In this document: positions 25,481 through 34,525 of the stretch, one piece after another
How the letters are laid out: every line of letters begins with the position of its first letter
How positions within the stretch are numbered: the stretch's first letter is position 1
Notes under the pieces: generated by a model
Seen by the model: the letters and a program-made list of their open reading frames with translations, nothing else
Told to the model about the DNA's origin: nothing
The model's database searches: none
Program-made: the position numbers and the translations under genes
NCBI GenBank assembly: GCA_002335055.1
Contig: DDCH01000008.1
Span: 19,855 to 83,854 of the forward strand
Reading direction: 5' to 3'
Length of the DNA stretch: 64,000 nucleotides
Source: Sulfurimonas sp. UBA2011
GTDB lineage: Bacteria; Campylobacterota; Campylobacteria; Campylobacterales; Sulfurimonadaceae

Positions 25481-26865
25481 ATTGGAGTTAAAGGACTGAA
25501 GTACCTTCCTTGTAAATAGTCTATATCAAACTCTTTAGCTACTTCACAAGCTTCTAAAGTCTCTATATTTTTTATCCAAGTCTTAATCTTTTTATGTGTA
25601 GCCATAACTTTAAAACCCTCAATAATTGCACTGTTATTCTTCATTTTTTCATATGTTGAATACTGTGCATCAAAGCGTATAACATCTATATTTAAATCTC
25701 TTAAATATAAAAAGCTTGCATGATAAGAACCTAACTTGTCTATAGCTATCATAACCCCTACATCTTTAAGTGTCTGTATTATAGAGTTATATTTATTCGT
25801 ATGGCTATAATACTCATGTTCAGATAAAATGAACATAATCTTTTTCTTTGAGTTTTTTAACAACTCTTTTGTAGTAGATAAAAACTTAGTATTTCGTAGT
25901 GAAGTTGGTGAGATTCCTAGTGCATAAATAAACTCAGAACCTTTAGATACTTGTGAAATTATCTCTTCTAAAACCATTAAGTCATACTCGATTATTAGTC
26001 CTAGTTTATTTATAACTTTTGTGTAGTTTTTAGGATAAAGAAGTTTTCCATCACTAGATTTTAGTTTGATAAAACATTCTTTAAAGGCTATCTTATCGCC
26101 CTCGTAAACATCTTGACTCATGATACTAAGAGAGCATTTGTTAATCGCATCTATCACAAAAAATTCTAACTCATTAGGGTTCATTATATTCTCTTGTGTA
26201 CTTCTTTTTAACTCTTTTCTCTCTTCTTGAAGTTCAAAAAGATTTTCAACTATATGATCAAGTTCATGAGAATGGTTTGTATCACTTATAGCACCAGAGA
26301 GTTTAACTTCTATGTCATCAACTTGAAACTCACTTGATTTGAGACAGAGTAACTCTAATACAGTTAAATACTCATTACGAAGTCCTTCAAGACCAATGAT
26401 GAAATCTCCACCTTTGATATGTCCTAAGGGAAAGTTTTCAATCTTTTGTGCCCCTAAATATTCAGCCACCCAAAGAGCCACCTCTCGTAAAACCTTATCG
26501 CCATTTTTAATTCCGTAACGTAAATTAATATCATCAAGGTTATTTATACTAATAAGAATAAGTGTGTACTCTTTCTCTTTTTTAAGTTTTTCTTTGAGGT
26601 ATTTAAAAAGATATTCACGTGTAAATGTTTTACTTACATCGTCTATTATCTTTATGTCAAAACCATTATAGATAAGGTAAAGAATAAAATAAATACTAAA
26701 AACTAAAAGAAGAACGGCTTCAATATAAAAAGAACTTTGAAGTGTTTCATAATTATCAAGCAGGGTATTAAAAAGAAGGGCTAAAATAAGACCAAAGATA
26801 GGGAGTCCCATTCTAAGTGCTAACCTAAAACGATACTCTCTCTCTTTAGTTTGTGGTAGTAACAT
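25459..26865 (-). CDS. membrane protein with degenerate GGDEF and degenerate EAL domains
   Basis: 468 residues: two transmembrane helices (~18-35 and ~47-68) with almost no periplasmic domain, then a GGDEF-like domain ('SKTFTREYLFKYLKEKL', 'ISINNLDDINLRYG') whose active site reads HIKGGDFI instead of R-x-G-G-D-E-F. An EAL-like domain follows with 'FKECFIKL' in place of EALVR, 'IAIDKLGSYHASF' in place of D-D-F-G-T-G, and 'DYLQGRYFSPL' conserved at the end. Both catalytic sites look lost, so it is probably a c-di-GMP receptor or scaffold, like LapD or CsrD, not an enzyme. It follows gyrB's upstream side closely (10 bases), in the same direction; the partner is unknown. Confidence 0.85.
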   Translation of the reverse strand: MLLPQTKEREYRFRLALRMGLPIFGLILALLFNTLLDNYETLQSSFYIEAVLLLVFSIYFILYLIYNGFDIKIIDDVSKTFTREYLFKYLKEKLKKEKEYTLILISINNLDDINLRYGIKNGDKVLREVALWVAEYLGAQKIENFPLGHIKGGDFIIGLEGLRNEYLTVLELLCLKSSEFQVDDIEVKLSGAISDTNHSHELDHIVENLFELQEERKELKRSTQENIMNPNELEFFVIDAINKCSLSIMSQDVYEGDKIAFKECFIKLKSSDGKLLYPKNYTKVINKLGLIIEYDLMVLEEIISQVSKGSEFIYALGISPTSLRNTKFLSTTKELLKNSKKKIMFILSEHEYYSHTNKYNSIIQTLKDVGVMIAIDKLGSYHASFLYLRDLNIDVIRFDAQYSTYEKMKNNSAIIEGFKVMATHKKIKTWIKNIETLEACEVAKEFDIDYLQGRYFSPLTPIYESDVR

Positions 26866-26875
26866 AAAACGTGCT

Positions 26876-29191
26876 CTATACGTCGAGGTGTTTTACATCT
26901 TTTGCATGTGTTTCTATATAGTTACGACGTGGTTCAACTTCATCACCCATAAAGAGTGTAAATGCATCGGATGCAAGTTCTGCATCATCAATTGTAACTT
27001 GAAGAAGTACACGGTTTTCAGGTGTCATCGTAGTTTCCCAAAGTTGATCAGGATTCATCTCACCAAGACCTTTGTAACGCTGGATATAAGAACCTTTTTT
27101 TGCATAGTCTTTAAGATTTTCAAGAACTTTTAAAATATCTTCATTAAAGTCTAAGTCCCACTCTTGAATCTTTTTATAAACAAAGTCAGCTTCAGTAAAG
27201 TGAGGTGCTGTAAAGAGGTCATCATTTATAAGTAACTCTTCCATTCCACCCTGTGTTTGTACAAAAAGGTGAATTTCATTTGTCTCTTCGTTAATAGTTT
27301 TTGTAAGGATATTGTTATCAATACTTTCTAAAAATACTTCAACTTTAGCAAAAAGCTCTTTCGCACCTAAAGAAATCAAGTCTGGATTTTCAATAAAGTG
27401 ACGGATAAGACTTACAAGTGCATAACGACGCTCTAATGCACCTAAACTTCCAGCATAATGATCAACCATTTTAAAGTAAGAAAGAAGGTCATTATGTCCT
27501 AGAGTTTGGTTCTCTAAAGACTCTATACCGTTGTCAATTAAAAAGTCGTTCATCTCTCTGTCATCTTTAAAGTAAATCTCTTTTTTACCTTTTTTATAAC
27601 GGTAAAGTGGTGGTTGTGCAAGATAAAGATAACCATTTTCTACTACACTACGGAAATGTCTGAAGAAGAAAGTTAGAAGAAGTGTCTGAATATGGCTACC
27701 ATCAACATCCGCATCCGTCATAATGATAAGTTTGTGATAACGAAGTTTCTCTTTATTAAACTCTTCACCAATTCCACAACCCATAGCTGTAATCATGTTT
27801 GTAATTTCATCAGACTTTAGAATTTTCTCTAAACGTGCTTTTTCAACATTTAAAATTTTACCTTTTAATGGTAAAATCGCTTGAAAAATACGGTCACGAC
27901 CCATTTTTGCTGAACCACCTGCAGAATCCCCTTCCACTAGATAAAGTTCACAGATACTTGCATCTTTAGACTGACAATCTGCTAGTTTACCAGGAAGTGT
28001 TCCAACTGACATACTATCTTTTCTACGAGTTAAATCTCTCGCTTTTTTAGCTGCTTCACGACCACGTGCTGCTGCAAGTGCTTTACTCACAATTGCTTTA
28101 GCTTGAATAGGGTTTTCTTCAAAGTATTTTGAAAGTGCTTCACCTGTTGCTTTTTGAACAAGTGGACGTACATAAGTATTTCCAAGTTTTCCTTTTGTTT
28201 GACCCTCAAACTGAGGCTCAGGAACACGAACAGAGACGATAGCTATAAGACCTTCACGAACATCATCTCCAGATATTTTTACATCTTTCTCTTTAGCGGC
28301 ACCGTTTTTAGAGTTATAGTTAGAGATAACACGAGTAAGTGCTGCTCTAAAACCTGCTTCGTGTGTACCACCATTTGGAGTACGAATGTTATTTACAAAC
28401 GATGACAGTTTTTCTTCATATGACTCGTTGTACATAAGTGCTACATCAAACTCTATATCTTCTACTTTTTGAGTAAAGCTATAAACATCTGCAACTGTAG
28501 TCTTTTTGTTCATGTCAGTAACATACTGAGCAATACCACCTTCAAAGTGATACTCTTCTTTCTTTCCATCACGTTCGTCGTTAAACTTGATAGTTATAAA
28601 TGGATTTAGGTAAGCAAGTTCTTTGAAACGACGTGATAAATACTCATACTCAAAAGTAATAGTATCAGTAAATATAGTAGGATCAGCAGCAAACTCAATA
28701 GTAGTTCCAGTTTTACGAGTAGTTCCAGTTACAGCAAGTGCTTCTTGAGGAATACCCTCTTTAAAGTCCTGCTCAAAAATTTGACCTTCACGATGAATAG
28801 TCATTTTTAGGTCACATGAGAGTGCATTTACAACTGAAACACCAACCCCGTGAAGTCCACCAGATACCTTATAAGTATCTTTATCAAACTTACCACCAGC
28901 ATGAAGAACTGTTAAAACAACAGTAGCAGCTGATATCCCTTCACCTGGATGTATATCTGTAGGAATACCACGACCATTATCAGTAACTTTACAAGTTCCA
29001 TTTTTTGTAAGTGTAATATTTATGGTATCACAGTGCCCAGCCATTGCCTCATCTATTGAGTTATCAATAACTTCATAAACTAAATGGTGTAAACCACGGT
29101 GACCTGTATCACCAATGTACATACCAGGACGTTTTCTAACAGCTTCTAATCCCTTAAGGACTTTAATATTACTAGCACCGTAATTTTCCAT
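26876..29191 (-). CDS. gyrB: DNA gyrase subunit B
   Basis: 771 residues, complete. GHKL ATPase with 'EVIDNSIDEAMAGHCD', 'VTDNGRGIPTDIHP', 'LHAGGKFDKDTYKVSGGLHGVG', transducer, Toprim ('LYLVEGDSAGGSAKMGRDR', 'IMTDADVDGSHIQTLLLTFFFRHF') and the GyrB tail 'RYKGLGEMNPDQLWETTM'. It supplies ATP-driven negative supercoiling with GyrA. GGAGTT precedes ATG. It is separated from dnaN by a terminator and a small gene relic, so it has its own promoter, unlike the compact dnaA-dnaN-gyrB runs elsewhere. Confidence 0.98.
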   Translation of the reverse strand: MENYGASNIKVLKGLEAVRKRPGMYIGDTGHRGLHHLVYEVIDNSIDEAMAGHCDTINITLTKNGTCKVTDNGRGIPTDIHPGEGISAATVVLTVLHAGGKFDKDTYKVSGGLHGVGVSVVNALSCDLKMTIHREGQIFEQDFKEGIPQEALAVTGTTRKTGTTIEFAADPTIFTDTITFEYEYLSRRFKELAYLNPFITIKFNDERDGKKEEYHFEGGIAQYVTDMNKKTTVADVYSFTQKVEDIEFDVALMYNESYEEKLSSFVNNIRTPNGGTHEAGFRAALTRVISNYNSKNGAAKEKDVKISGDDVREGLIAIVSVRVPEPQFEGQTKGKLGNTYVRPLVQKATGEALSKYFEENPIQAKAIVSKALAAARGREAAKKARDLTRRKDSMSVGTLPGKLADCQSKDASICELYLVEGDSAGGSAKMGRDRIFQAILPLKGKILNVEKARLEKILKSDEITNMITAMGCGIGEEFNKEKLRYHKLIIMTDADVDGSHIQTLLLTFFFRHFRSVVENGYLYLAQPPLYRYKKGKKEIYFKDDREMNDFLIDNGIESLENQTLGHNDLLSYFKMVDHYAGSLGALERRYALVSLIRHFIENPDLISLGAKELFAKVEVFLESIDNNILTKTINEETNEIHLFVQTQGGMEELLINDDLFTAPHFTEADFVYKKIQEWDLDFNEDILKVLENLKDYAKKGSYIQRYKGLGEMNPDQLWETTMTPENRVLLQVTIDDAELASDAFTLFMGDEVEPRRNYIETHAKDVKHLDV

Positions 29192-29294
29192 TTATAACTC
29201 CGTTTACATAATTAAAGCTATTCTATCGAAGTTTTACTAAAAATAATATTTATACTAAAAATATAAGCTATAATTAACATAAAAAGGTCTATTA

Positions 29295-29428
29295 ATGAAA
29301 ATTATTTCATTTGTACTATTTTTTGTATCTATTTCATGTTAACATTAACAGATTTAAAAAATGGATTTTCTACTTGGGAAGGTAAAACTATAATAGGTAA
29401 ATGTGCAAGTGGTAAAGCTGTCGCTTAG
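29295..29428 (+). pseudogene. small frameshifted ORF relic between gyrB and dnaN
   Basis: Reads MKIISFVLFFVSIS (signal-peptide-like) then a stop; the next frame continues 'TDLKNGFSTWEGKTIIGKCA' to a stop at 29426. A one-base shift would join them to a ~43-residue secreted peptide. No family recognised. It is opposite in direction to its neighbours. Confidence 0.4.
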
Positions 29429-29442
29429 TAAATCTATAAAAT

Positions 29443-29467
29443 AATTCTACCTTTAAAAGGTAGAATT
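29443..29467 (-). terminator. terminator downstream of dnaN
   Basis: AATTCTACC-(tttaaaa)-GGTAGAATT, 9-bp stem just beyond the dnaN stop; on the minus strand it is followed by ATTTTATAG. It separates the dnaA-dnaN unit from gyrB. Confidence 0.7.
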
Positions 29468-29473
29468 TTCTAC

Positions 29474-30541
29474 TTAAATAACTATAGGCATAACAACTGT
29501 CTTAAAATTATCATCACTTAATATAAAAGGTAAATTCCCTTCGTTAAGTCCTATAGTAAACTCTGAATTATTTATACTTCCTAAAAAGTCCAGTAAATAA
29601 CGTGAATTAATTGCTAATGAAAATGGTTCACTAAATCCAGTTGAAAAACCAATTTCAGTTTTTGCTTCAATGTTGTCATCACTTAAACTCTCAAATGTAA
29701 TAACATCCCCTAAAAATGTAATCTTTAAATCAGAAGAAATTGTAGTGATCTGTTTAATAGAATCGATCATAATTGCTTTTGGAAGTAAAAGTGAAGTTTT
29801 TATCTCTTTTGGAATAATACGAGAATATTCAGGAAACTTACCGTTAATTAGTTTTGTAAAAAAAGTATACTGAGCAGAGTGGATTATTAGGTTAGTATCA
29901 TCATAATAAAGCTCTATATTGTCAAAGAAAAGTTTTTGAATTTCAATGATTGCTTTTTTAGGAATAATAATACTTAGTTCACTTTGGCTAGCATTTATAA
30001 TATTTACTACAGCTAAACGACGTGTATCAGTTGATGCAAAGTTTATACTATCCATTTTGATATCAATTAGAGCCCCATTTAGCTCAAATTTAGGATTATT
30101 AGTATCTATAGCAGGGGTAATCTTTTTTAATGACTCTATGAGAGTATGTGACTCTATTGATATACGAGCTTTTCCTTCATATGATGGAAACTCTGGAAAG
30201 TCATTAAAAGAGAAAGTAGGTAGTTTAAAGTTAGAATGACCTTGAGTTATATGAAGAGTGTCATTTTTTACTTCTAAGTTAATGTTTCCATCTTTTAGTA
30301 TACGAACGATATCTAAGAACTTTTTACCATTAGCAGTAATACTTCCTTCTTTTTCAATATTTACATTATCTGTAGTAACTAAAAAACCAATTTCATAATC
30401 AGTAGCTTTTATAGTTAGATTATTGTTTGAAGCATTTAAGTAAACATGAGAAGTTATTTGTGAAGTATCTTTTTTTTCAAGAAAAGGTGCTGAATGTATA
30501 AGTATATTTTCTAATACTGATTTACCAATAGTTATGATCAT
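29474..30541 (-). CDS. dnaN: DNA polymerase III subunit beta (sliding clamp)
   Basis: 355 residues in the three-domain clamp fold. 'MIITIGKSVLENILIHSAPF' begins domain 1, 'GKKFLDIVRIL' and 'PTFSFNDFPEFP' lie in the middle, 'GALIDIKMDSINFASTDTRRLAVV' is the domain 2 hallmark, and 'NSRYLLDFLGSI' with the end 'FKTVVMPIVI' closes domain 3 (V-x-M-P-x is the conserved C-terminal motif). It follows dnaA by ~157 bases that hold an AT-rich stretch and DnaA boxes. Confidence 0.97.
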   Translation of the reverse strand: MIITIGKSVLENILIHSAPFLEKKDTSQITSHVYLNASNNNLTIKATDYEIGFLVTTDNVNIEKEGSITANGKKFLDIVRILKDGNINLEVKNDTLHITQGHSNFKLPTFSFNDFPEFPSYEGKARISIESHTLIESLKKITPAIDTNNPKFELNGALIDIKMDSINFASTDTRRLAVVNIINASQSELSIIIPKKAIIEIQKLFFDNIELYYDDTNLIIHSAQYTFFTKLINGKFPEYSRIIPKEIKTSLLLPKAIMIDSIKQITTISSDLKITFLGDVITFESLSDDNIEAKTEIGFSTGFSEPFSLAINSRYLLDFLGSINNSEFTIGLNEGNLPFILSDDNFKTVVMPIVI

Positions 30542-30547
30542 CTAAAT

Positions 30548-30680
30548 TCCCTATATATTTATATAATTTTAGTAAGTAGTAGTAGGGGCATGTGAATAAG
30601 TGAAAAACCAATTCAAAGCCCTATAACAGTACTTACTTAGACGTGATGAGTTGATATGAGTCTACTCACGTCTATTCACT
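30548..30680. other. downstream part of putative bipartite oriC (AT-rich unwinding stretch plus DnaA boxes)
   Basis: Between dnaA and dnaN. An AT-only run around 30551-30572 (tatatatttatataatttt) lies next to TTATTCACA (minus, 30591-30599), a second minus-strand box with TTCAC core at 30599-30607, and CTATTCACT (plus, 30672-30680). In Helicobacter-type bipartite origins the unwinding element lies downstream of dnaA; the same arrangement is suggested here. No replication data are used. Confidence 0.65.
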
Positions 30681-30698
30681 ATTACAATTATATCTTTT

Positions 30699-32006
30699 TT
30701 ATTCTATATTTGTAAGCTTATTACTTAACTCGTCTATTTTTACTTTAAAATCTTCATCTTCTATAATAAGAGAATTAATTTTTTTGATAGTATGACTGAT
30801 AGCAGTATGGTCTTTCATACCAAAGTATTGAGCGAGTTGAGGCATAGTATTTTGGGTAAGTTCACGACAGATGTATATAGCTATTCTTCTTGCATAGACT
30901 ATATTTTTACTACGGCCCTTAGAGCGAATTTCACTTGGTTTTATATTTAAGTCTTTTGCTACGAACTGTGTTATATTATCCATAGTTAAATTTTCACGTT
31001 TTTCTGCAATTTGATCTTTGAGTACATTTTTTGTAAACTCTATATCAATATCTACATGCATAAGTTGTGAATAGGCATGAAGTTTGGAGAGTATTCCTTC
31101 TATTTCACGAACATTAGAGTCTATAACAGTTGCGATGTAGTTAATAATGTCTTTGGAGAGGATAACCTTATTAATCTCACATTTTTTCTCAATAATGGCG
31201 ATTTTTGTTTCAAGTTCTGGGGGTTGTATGTCTGCTACTAAACCCCACTCAAAACGACTCTGTAGTCTTGCTTCAAGTCCAGCAATCTTTTTAGGATGTT
31301 TATCAGCTGTAAATATAATCTGTTTGCCATCACCTTTTAGAGCTTCAAATGTATGAAAGAGTTCTTCTTGAATACCCTCTTTATTAGATAAAAATTGAAT
31401 ATCATCAATGAGAAGAACATCACAGGTACGGTACTTCTCACGAAAACGCTCCATAGTGTTGTTACGAATACTTCGAGTAAAGTCATTTAAAAACTGCTCA
31501 ACAGTTGTGTATATGACAACTTTTCCTTCATTTTGAAAAATATTACCAGCTGATTGCATTAGGTGAGTTTTTCCAAGTCCTACTCCACCATAAAGAAAAA
31601 GAGGGTTATAAACTCTTCCTGCATTTTCACTTACACTCTTTACAGCCGCATAAGCAAACTGATTAGAACCGCCAACCATGAAGTTTGAAAAAGAGTGTGA
31701 GGGGTTTAAAAGAGAGTTTCCATGTTTAACTTCAACATTTTTTACTTTTTTACTTTTAAATATACTGTTTTTAAGGGCTATTTGCACAGTTACCTTGTTG
31801 TGAGATTTTATTTCAAAGAGATGGGCTATCTTTGAAGTATATTTATTTTTTATCCAATTGAGTACTAGAGCATTTGGAGCATAAAATATAGCAAGTTCTG
31901 GTGTTGACTTTTTCACATCATATTGAAGTTGTCTAATATAGCGCTTATATTCGCTCTCGGTGACTTCTTCTTTGAGTAATTCTAGTATTTCTTGACCAAT
32001 ATTCAC
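30699..32006 (-). CDS. dnaA: chromosomal replication initiator protein DnaA
   Basis: 435 residues from a GTG at 32006; an in-frame ATG 17 codons upstream would add an unlike leader. Domain I 'GQEILELLKEEVTESEYKRYI', a short linker, domain III AAA+ with Walker A 'GGVGLGKTHLMQSAG' and Walker B 'DVLLIDDIQFL', then domain IV with the DnaA signature 'RIAIYICRELTQNTMPQLAQYFGMKDHTAISH' for DnaA-box binding. It opens oriC with ATP. A DnaA-box-like sequence overlaps its own start codon (31999-32007), suggesting autoregulation. Upstream 50 bases hold more boxes. Confidence 0.97.
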   Translation of the reverse strand: MNIGQEILELLKEEVTESEYKRYIRQLQYDVKKSTPELAIFYAPNALVLNWIKNKYTSKIAHLFEIKSHNKVTVQIALKNSIFKSKKVKNVEVKHGNSLLNPSHSFSNFMVGGSNQFAYAAVKSVSENAGRVYNPLFLYGGVGLGKTHLMQSAGNIFQNEGKVVIYTTVEQFLNDFTRSIRNNTMERFREKYRTCDVLLIDDIQFLSNKEGIQEELFHTFEALKGDGKQIIFTADKHPKKIAGLEARLQSRFEWGLVADIQPPELETKIAIIEKKCEINKVILSKDIINYIATVIDSNVREIEGILSKLHAYSQLMHVDIDIEFTKNVLKDQIAEKRENLTMDNITQFVAKDLNIKPSEIRSKGRSKNIVYARRIAIYICRELTQNTMPQLAQYFGMKDHTAISHTIKKINSLIIEDEDFKVKIDELSNKLTNIE

Positions 32007-32099
32007 GTTAAACCCTATTATTAAGATATCTAGGTGAATAGTACTGTGTATTTCCATAAAATAGGGTTAAAAGAATACGTGAATAAGAAGTTATTCACG
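31999..32099. other. upstream part of putative oriC: cluster of DnaA boxes
   Basis: ATATTCACG at 31999-32007 (plus), CTATTCACC at 32033-32041 (minus), TTATTCACG at 32078-32086 (minus) and TTATTCACG at 32091-32099 (plus). The last two form a perfect 9-bp inverted pair with a four-base spacer. All share the TTCAC core reported for epsilonproteobacterial DnaA boxes. The region covers the dnaA promoter, so it combines origin and autorepression. Confidence 0.75.
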
Positions 32100-32156
32100 C
32101 TTTTTAAATTTTACTTAATAAGTACCTAGAATCACTAAAACTTTTTATTTTATTTT

Positions 32157-33099
32157 ATTATTTTAGTTCGTTTTTTGATAGGACTAGCTTTTGGGTTTGC
32201 ACTTGTTCGGGCTAGTATAGGGTTTGCAGGAAGTGTAAATAAACTATATAGTGTTAAAAGTTCTAAAACAACAAAAACAATTCTTTATATTTTTATACTT
32301 ACATCTGTATTTACTGCATTTATTATCTCTGCTGAAGAAAGTGCATACAAGTTAAGTATCTATCCCATAAAGCTTGGACTTATGCTTGGAGGTTTGATGT
32401 TTGGTTTTGGAATGGCTATGAGTTCATGTTGTGCAACTGGTTCACTTATAGACCTAGCAAGTGGTTTTTCTCGTGCTTTTGTTACAATCATTTTTTTTGT
32501 ATGTGAGTTTTTTAGGTTTTAGCACTCAACGAGAGTCTATATTTGTAAGAAAATCATACTTTAGTTCATATACAGGAGAGCAGTTCCAAGGAGGAGTTTT
32601 TTTACCTGACCTGTTTAAATACGATGGGTTTAATGGTTACCTAGGAGCAATTATACTTACTATTATATTTTCATTTATACTTTTATTTTTAGCAAAAAAA
32701 TATTTATAAAAAACTGGACAATGCCTGTAAGTGTTTTTGCTATTTCTTCACTTGGTATATGGTTTGGAAAATTTATGATGTTATTTGGGGCTGATGCGCA
32801 GAGTTTATCTGTGTTTAGTACAAAAGAAGTTACACTTTTAGTGAATCATTTTTAACTCATACTGGAAGTATGTAGAATATTGGTATTATTTTTGGAGTTG
32901 TTTTAGCACTTTGTTTGGCTGGAGTTTTTTAAAAAAAGATTTATAGTAGGACTTAAAATATCACCAAAAGGAGTAGCTACTTTTGCCTTTGGTGGATTTT
33001 TAGGAATATATTTGTACAAAGATTTATCTCTTCTACATGTAAGGTGGTATAGGATATTTATTAACAGGTACAAAGTATATAAGTTATGTACCTGTTTGA
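32157..33099 (+). pseudogene. YeeE/YedE-family (DUF395) sulfur-compound transporter, decayed
   Basis: Pieces of a YeeE/YedE membrane protein lie in successive frames. First 'IGLAFGFALVRASIGFAGSV' and 'LGLMLGGLMFGFGMAMSSCC', which keeps the conserved Cys of the transport path. After a frameshift 'SSYTGEQFQGGVFLPDL', then 'VFAISSLGIWFGKFMMLFG', then 'GLKISPKGVATFAFGGFLG' and a last 'GIGYLLTGTKYISYVPV' before a stop at 33097. At least four shifts or stops are needed. Family members import thiosulfate or related sulfur. Its intact neighbours are a rhodanese and an ArsR regulator. Confidence 0.85.
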
Positions 33100-33111
33100 G
33101 AATACAAAAGC

Positions 33112-33582
33112 TTACTCTTCTTCTTTTGTAATTATAACTGTCCCTAATCCTGTCTCAACTGGATACCCTGATCTTGCCCATGCTTTTAGTCCACCTTTTA
33201 GGTTTGTGGCATTTTTATATCCTAAGTGCTGAAGTTGTTGTGCTGCAAGTGCTCCACGACCACCACTACGACAGTATGTTATTATAATGGCATTTTTATC
33301 TTTTACCTTGTTACCTATAACAAACTCAAGGTTTCCACATGTTATTGCATAAGATTCATCCGCATAGATTTCACCTTCACTACGCTGCTCACTCTCTCTT
33401 ATATCTAAAACAATAACAGGTTCTTCTTTATCGATGAGAATTTTTAAGGCTGTTGGATTCATTTTGCCAGCTTCTTTTTTAGCAGATGCTAAAAGTTTAT
33501 CAGTATTTGCAAATCCTGCCATTAAAGCACTTGTAGATGTTAGTGCAAGAATTGTTACTATGTTTAAAAACTCTTTTTTCAT
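33112..33582 (-). CDS. periplasmic rhodanese-domain protein
   Basis: 156 residues with a signal peptide (MKKEFLNIVTILALTSTSALMAG) and one rhodanese domain. 'KEEPVIVLDIRESEQRSEG' is the CH2A-like strand, and the active-site loop is YCRSGGRGA with the catalytic Cys. 'LQHLGYKNATNLKGGLKAWARSGYPVE' is the C-terminal signature. It carries sulfane sulfur as persulfide. It is convergent with the decayed YeeE gene and divergent from an ArsR regulator, a grouping typical of sulfur handling. The gene is intact while the transporter is lost. Confidence 0.92.
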   Translation of the reverse strand: MKKEFLNIVTILALTSTSALMAGFANTDKLLASAKKEAGKMNPTALKILIDKEEPVIVLDIRESEQRSEGEIYADESYAITCGNLEFVIGNKVKDKNAIIITYCRSGGRGALAAQQLQHLGYKNATNLKGGLKAWARSGYPVETGLGTVIITKEEE

Positions 33583-33611
33583 TAAGTTTAATAATTAAAT
33601 GCATAATTAGG

Positions 33612-33625
33612 TATTTAACTAAATA
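33612..33625. promoter_or_regulatory. candidate ArsR-family operator between rhodanese and regulator genes
   Basis: TATTTA-ac-TAAATA, a 12-base inverted repeat in the divergent promoter region. Also a repeated TAATTA nearby. No experimental support; assigned by position. Confidence 0.4.
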
Positions 33626-33671
33626 GATAGTGATATGGTATACTTTTACAATTAAAATGTCAAGGAACTTT

Positions 33672-34046
33672 ATGTTAGATATGCAAGCAAAGATAAAAAT
33701 TTTCAAAGCCTTAGGGAATGAAACAAGATTTTTAATTTTTAAAAATGTTTTTACAGGTGGATATACTTGTAGTATTGATAAAAAAGATCCAAAAGTAGAA
33801 GTGAGTGCTCATACAACCTGTGTAAGTACTATCGCTGAACATTTTGAGTTCTCTCTTCCTACTATCTCTAAACACCTCAAAGAGTTACGAGAAGCAAACA
33901 TAATTATTATGGAAAAAAAAGGGAATAAAATTTATATAGAACCAAATGTAGAGATAGTTCGTGAGCTTGGTGGATATTTTGGTACCCTCGCAGATAATTT
34001 TGATAAAAATCGTGAACTATTTTTTGGTGATGTAACAGTTTCTTAG
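33672..34046 (+). CDS. ArsR-type regulator, probably thiol/sulfur-responsive
   Basis: 124 residues from ATG 33672, supported by AAGGA five bases upstream; an ATG 14 codons earlier lacks a site. Winged helix 'IAEHFEFSLPTISKHLKELREANI' with wing 'KKGNKIYIEPN'. Two cysteines, 'GYTCSID' and 'TTCVST', flank an insertion before the recognition helix. There is no CxC metal motif, so a persulfide/disulfide switch like SqrR/BigR is plausible; the spacing differs from those. It sits next to a rhodanese and a YeeE relic, and its stop touches the ruvC start, so it may drive ruvC transcription too. Confidence 0.85.
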   Translation: MLDMQAKIKIFKALGNETRFLIFKNVFTGGYTCSIDKKDPKVEVSAHTTCVSTIAEHFEFSLPTISKHLKELREANIIIMEKKGNKIYIEPNVEIVRELGGYFGTLADNFDKNRELFFGDVTVS

Positions 34047-34523
34047 ATGATTATACTTGGAATAGATCCTGGAACTAGAGATATGGGTTATGCACTTATA
34101 AAACTTGAAAATAGTAAAATATCTTTGGTCGCAGCAGGACTTATCAAAATGAAAGCAGAAGACCTACAGTTTCAGATACCTCAAATGGTAGAGGGAATGG
34201 GTAGAATTTTTTCGGAGTTTAGTATAGACGAAGTTGCTATGGAAGATATCTTTTATGCACATAATCCAGCTACAACTATAAAACTTGCACAGTTCCGAGG
34301 AGCTATCATGCTAAAAATCCTTCAAGAATTTGGACAGTTTAGTGAATACACTGCTCTGCAAGTCAAAAAAGCACTTACTGGTAAAGGTAAAGCCTCAAAA
34401 GAACAGGTGAATTTTATGGTAAAGCGTCTTTTAAAAATTAAACAAGAGATAAAACCACTAGATATATCTGATGCTATGGCTGTTGCTATTACACATTCTC
34501 AGCGTGTAAGACTTAGAAAATAA
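34047..34523 (+). CDS. ruvC: Holliday junction resolvase RuvC
   Basis: 158 residues. N-terminal 'ILGIDPGTRDMGYALI' holds the first catalytic Asp; 'VAMEDIFYAHNPATTIKLAQ' holds the Glu; 'LDISDAMAVAITHS' holds the last Asp pair. It cleaves Holliday junctions with RuvAB. It begins directly after the stop of the ArsR gene with no spacer, so translation is probably coupled. Confidence 0.97.
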   Translation: MIILGIDPGTRDMGYALIKLENSKISLVAAGLIKMKAEDLQFQIPQMVEGMGRIFSEFSIDEVAMEDIFYAHNPATTIKLAQFRGAIMLKILQEFGQFSEYTALQVKKALTGKGKASKEQVNFMVKRLLKIKQEIKPLDISDAMAVAITHSQRVRLRK

Positions 34524-34525
34524 AA

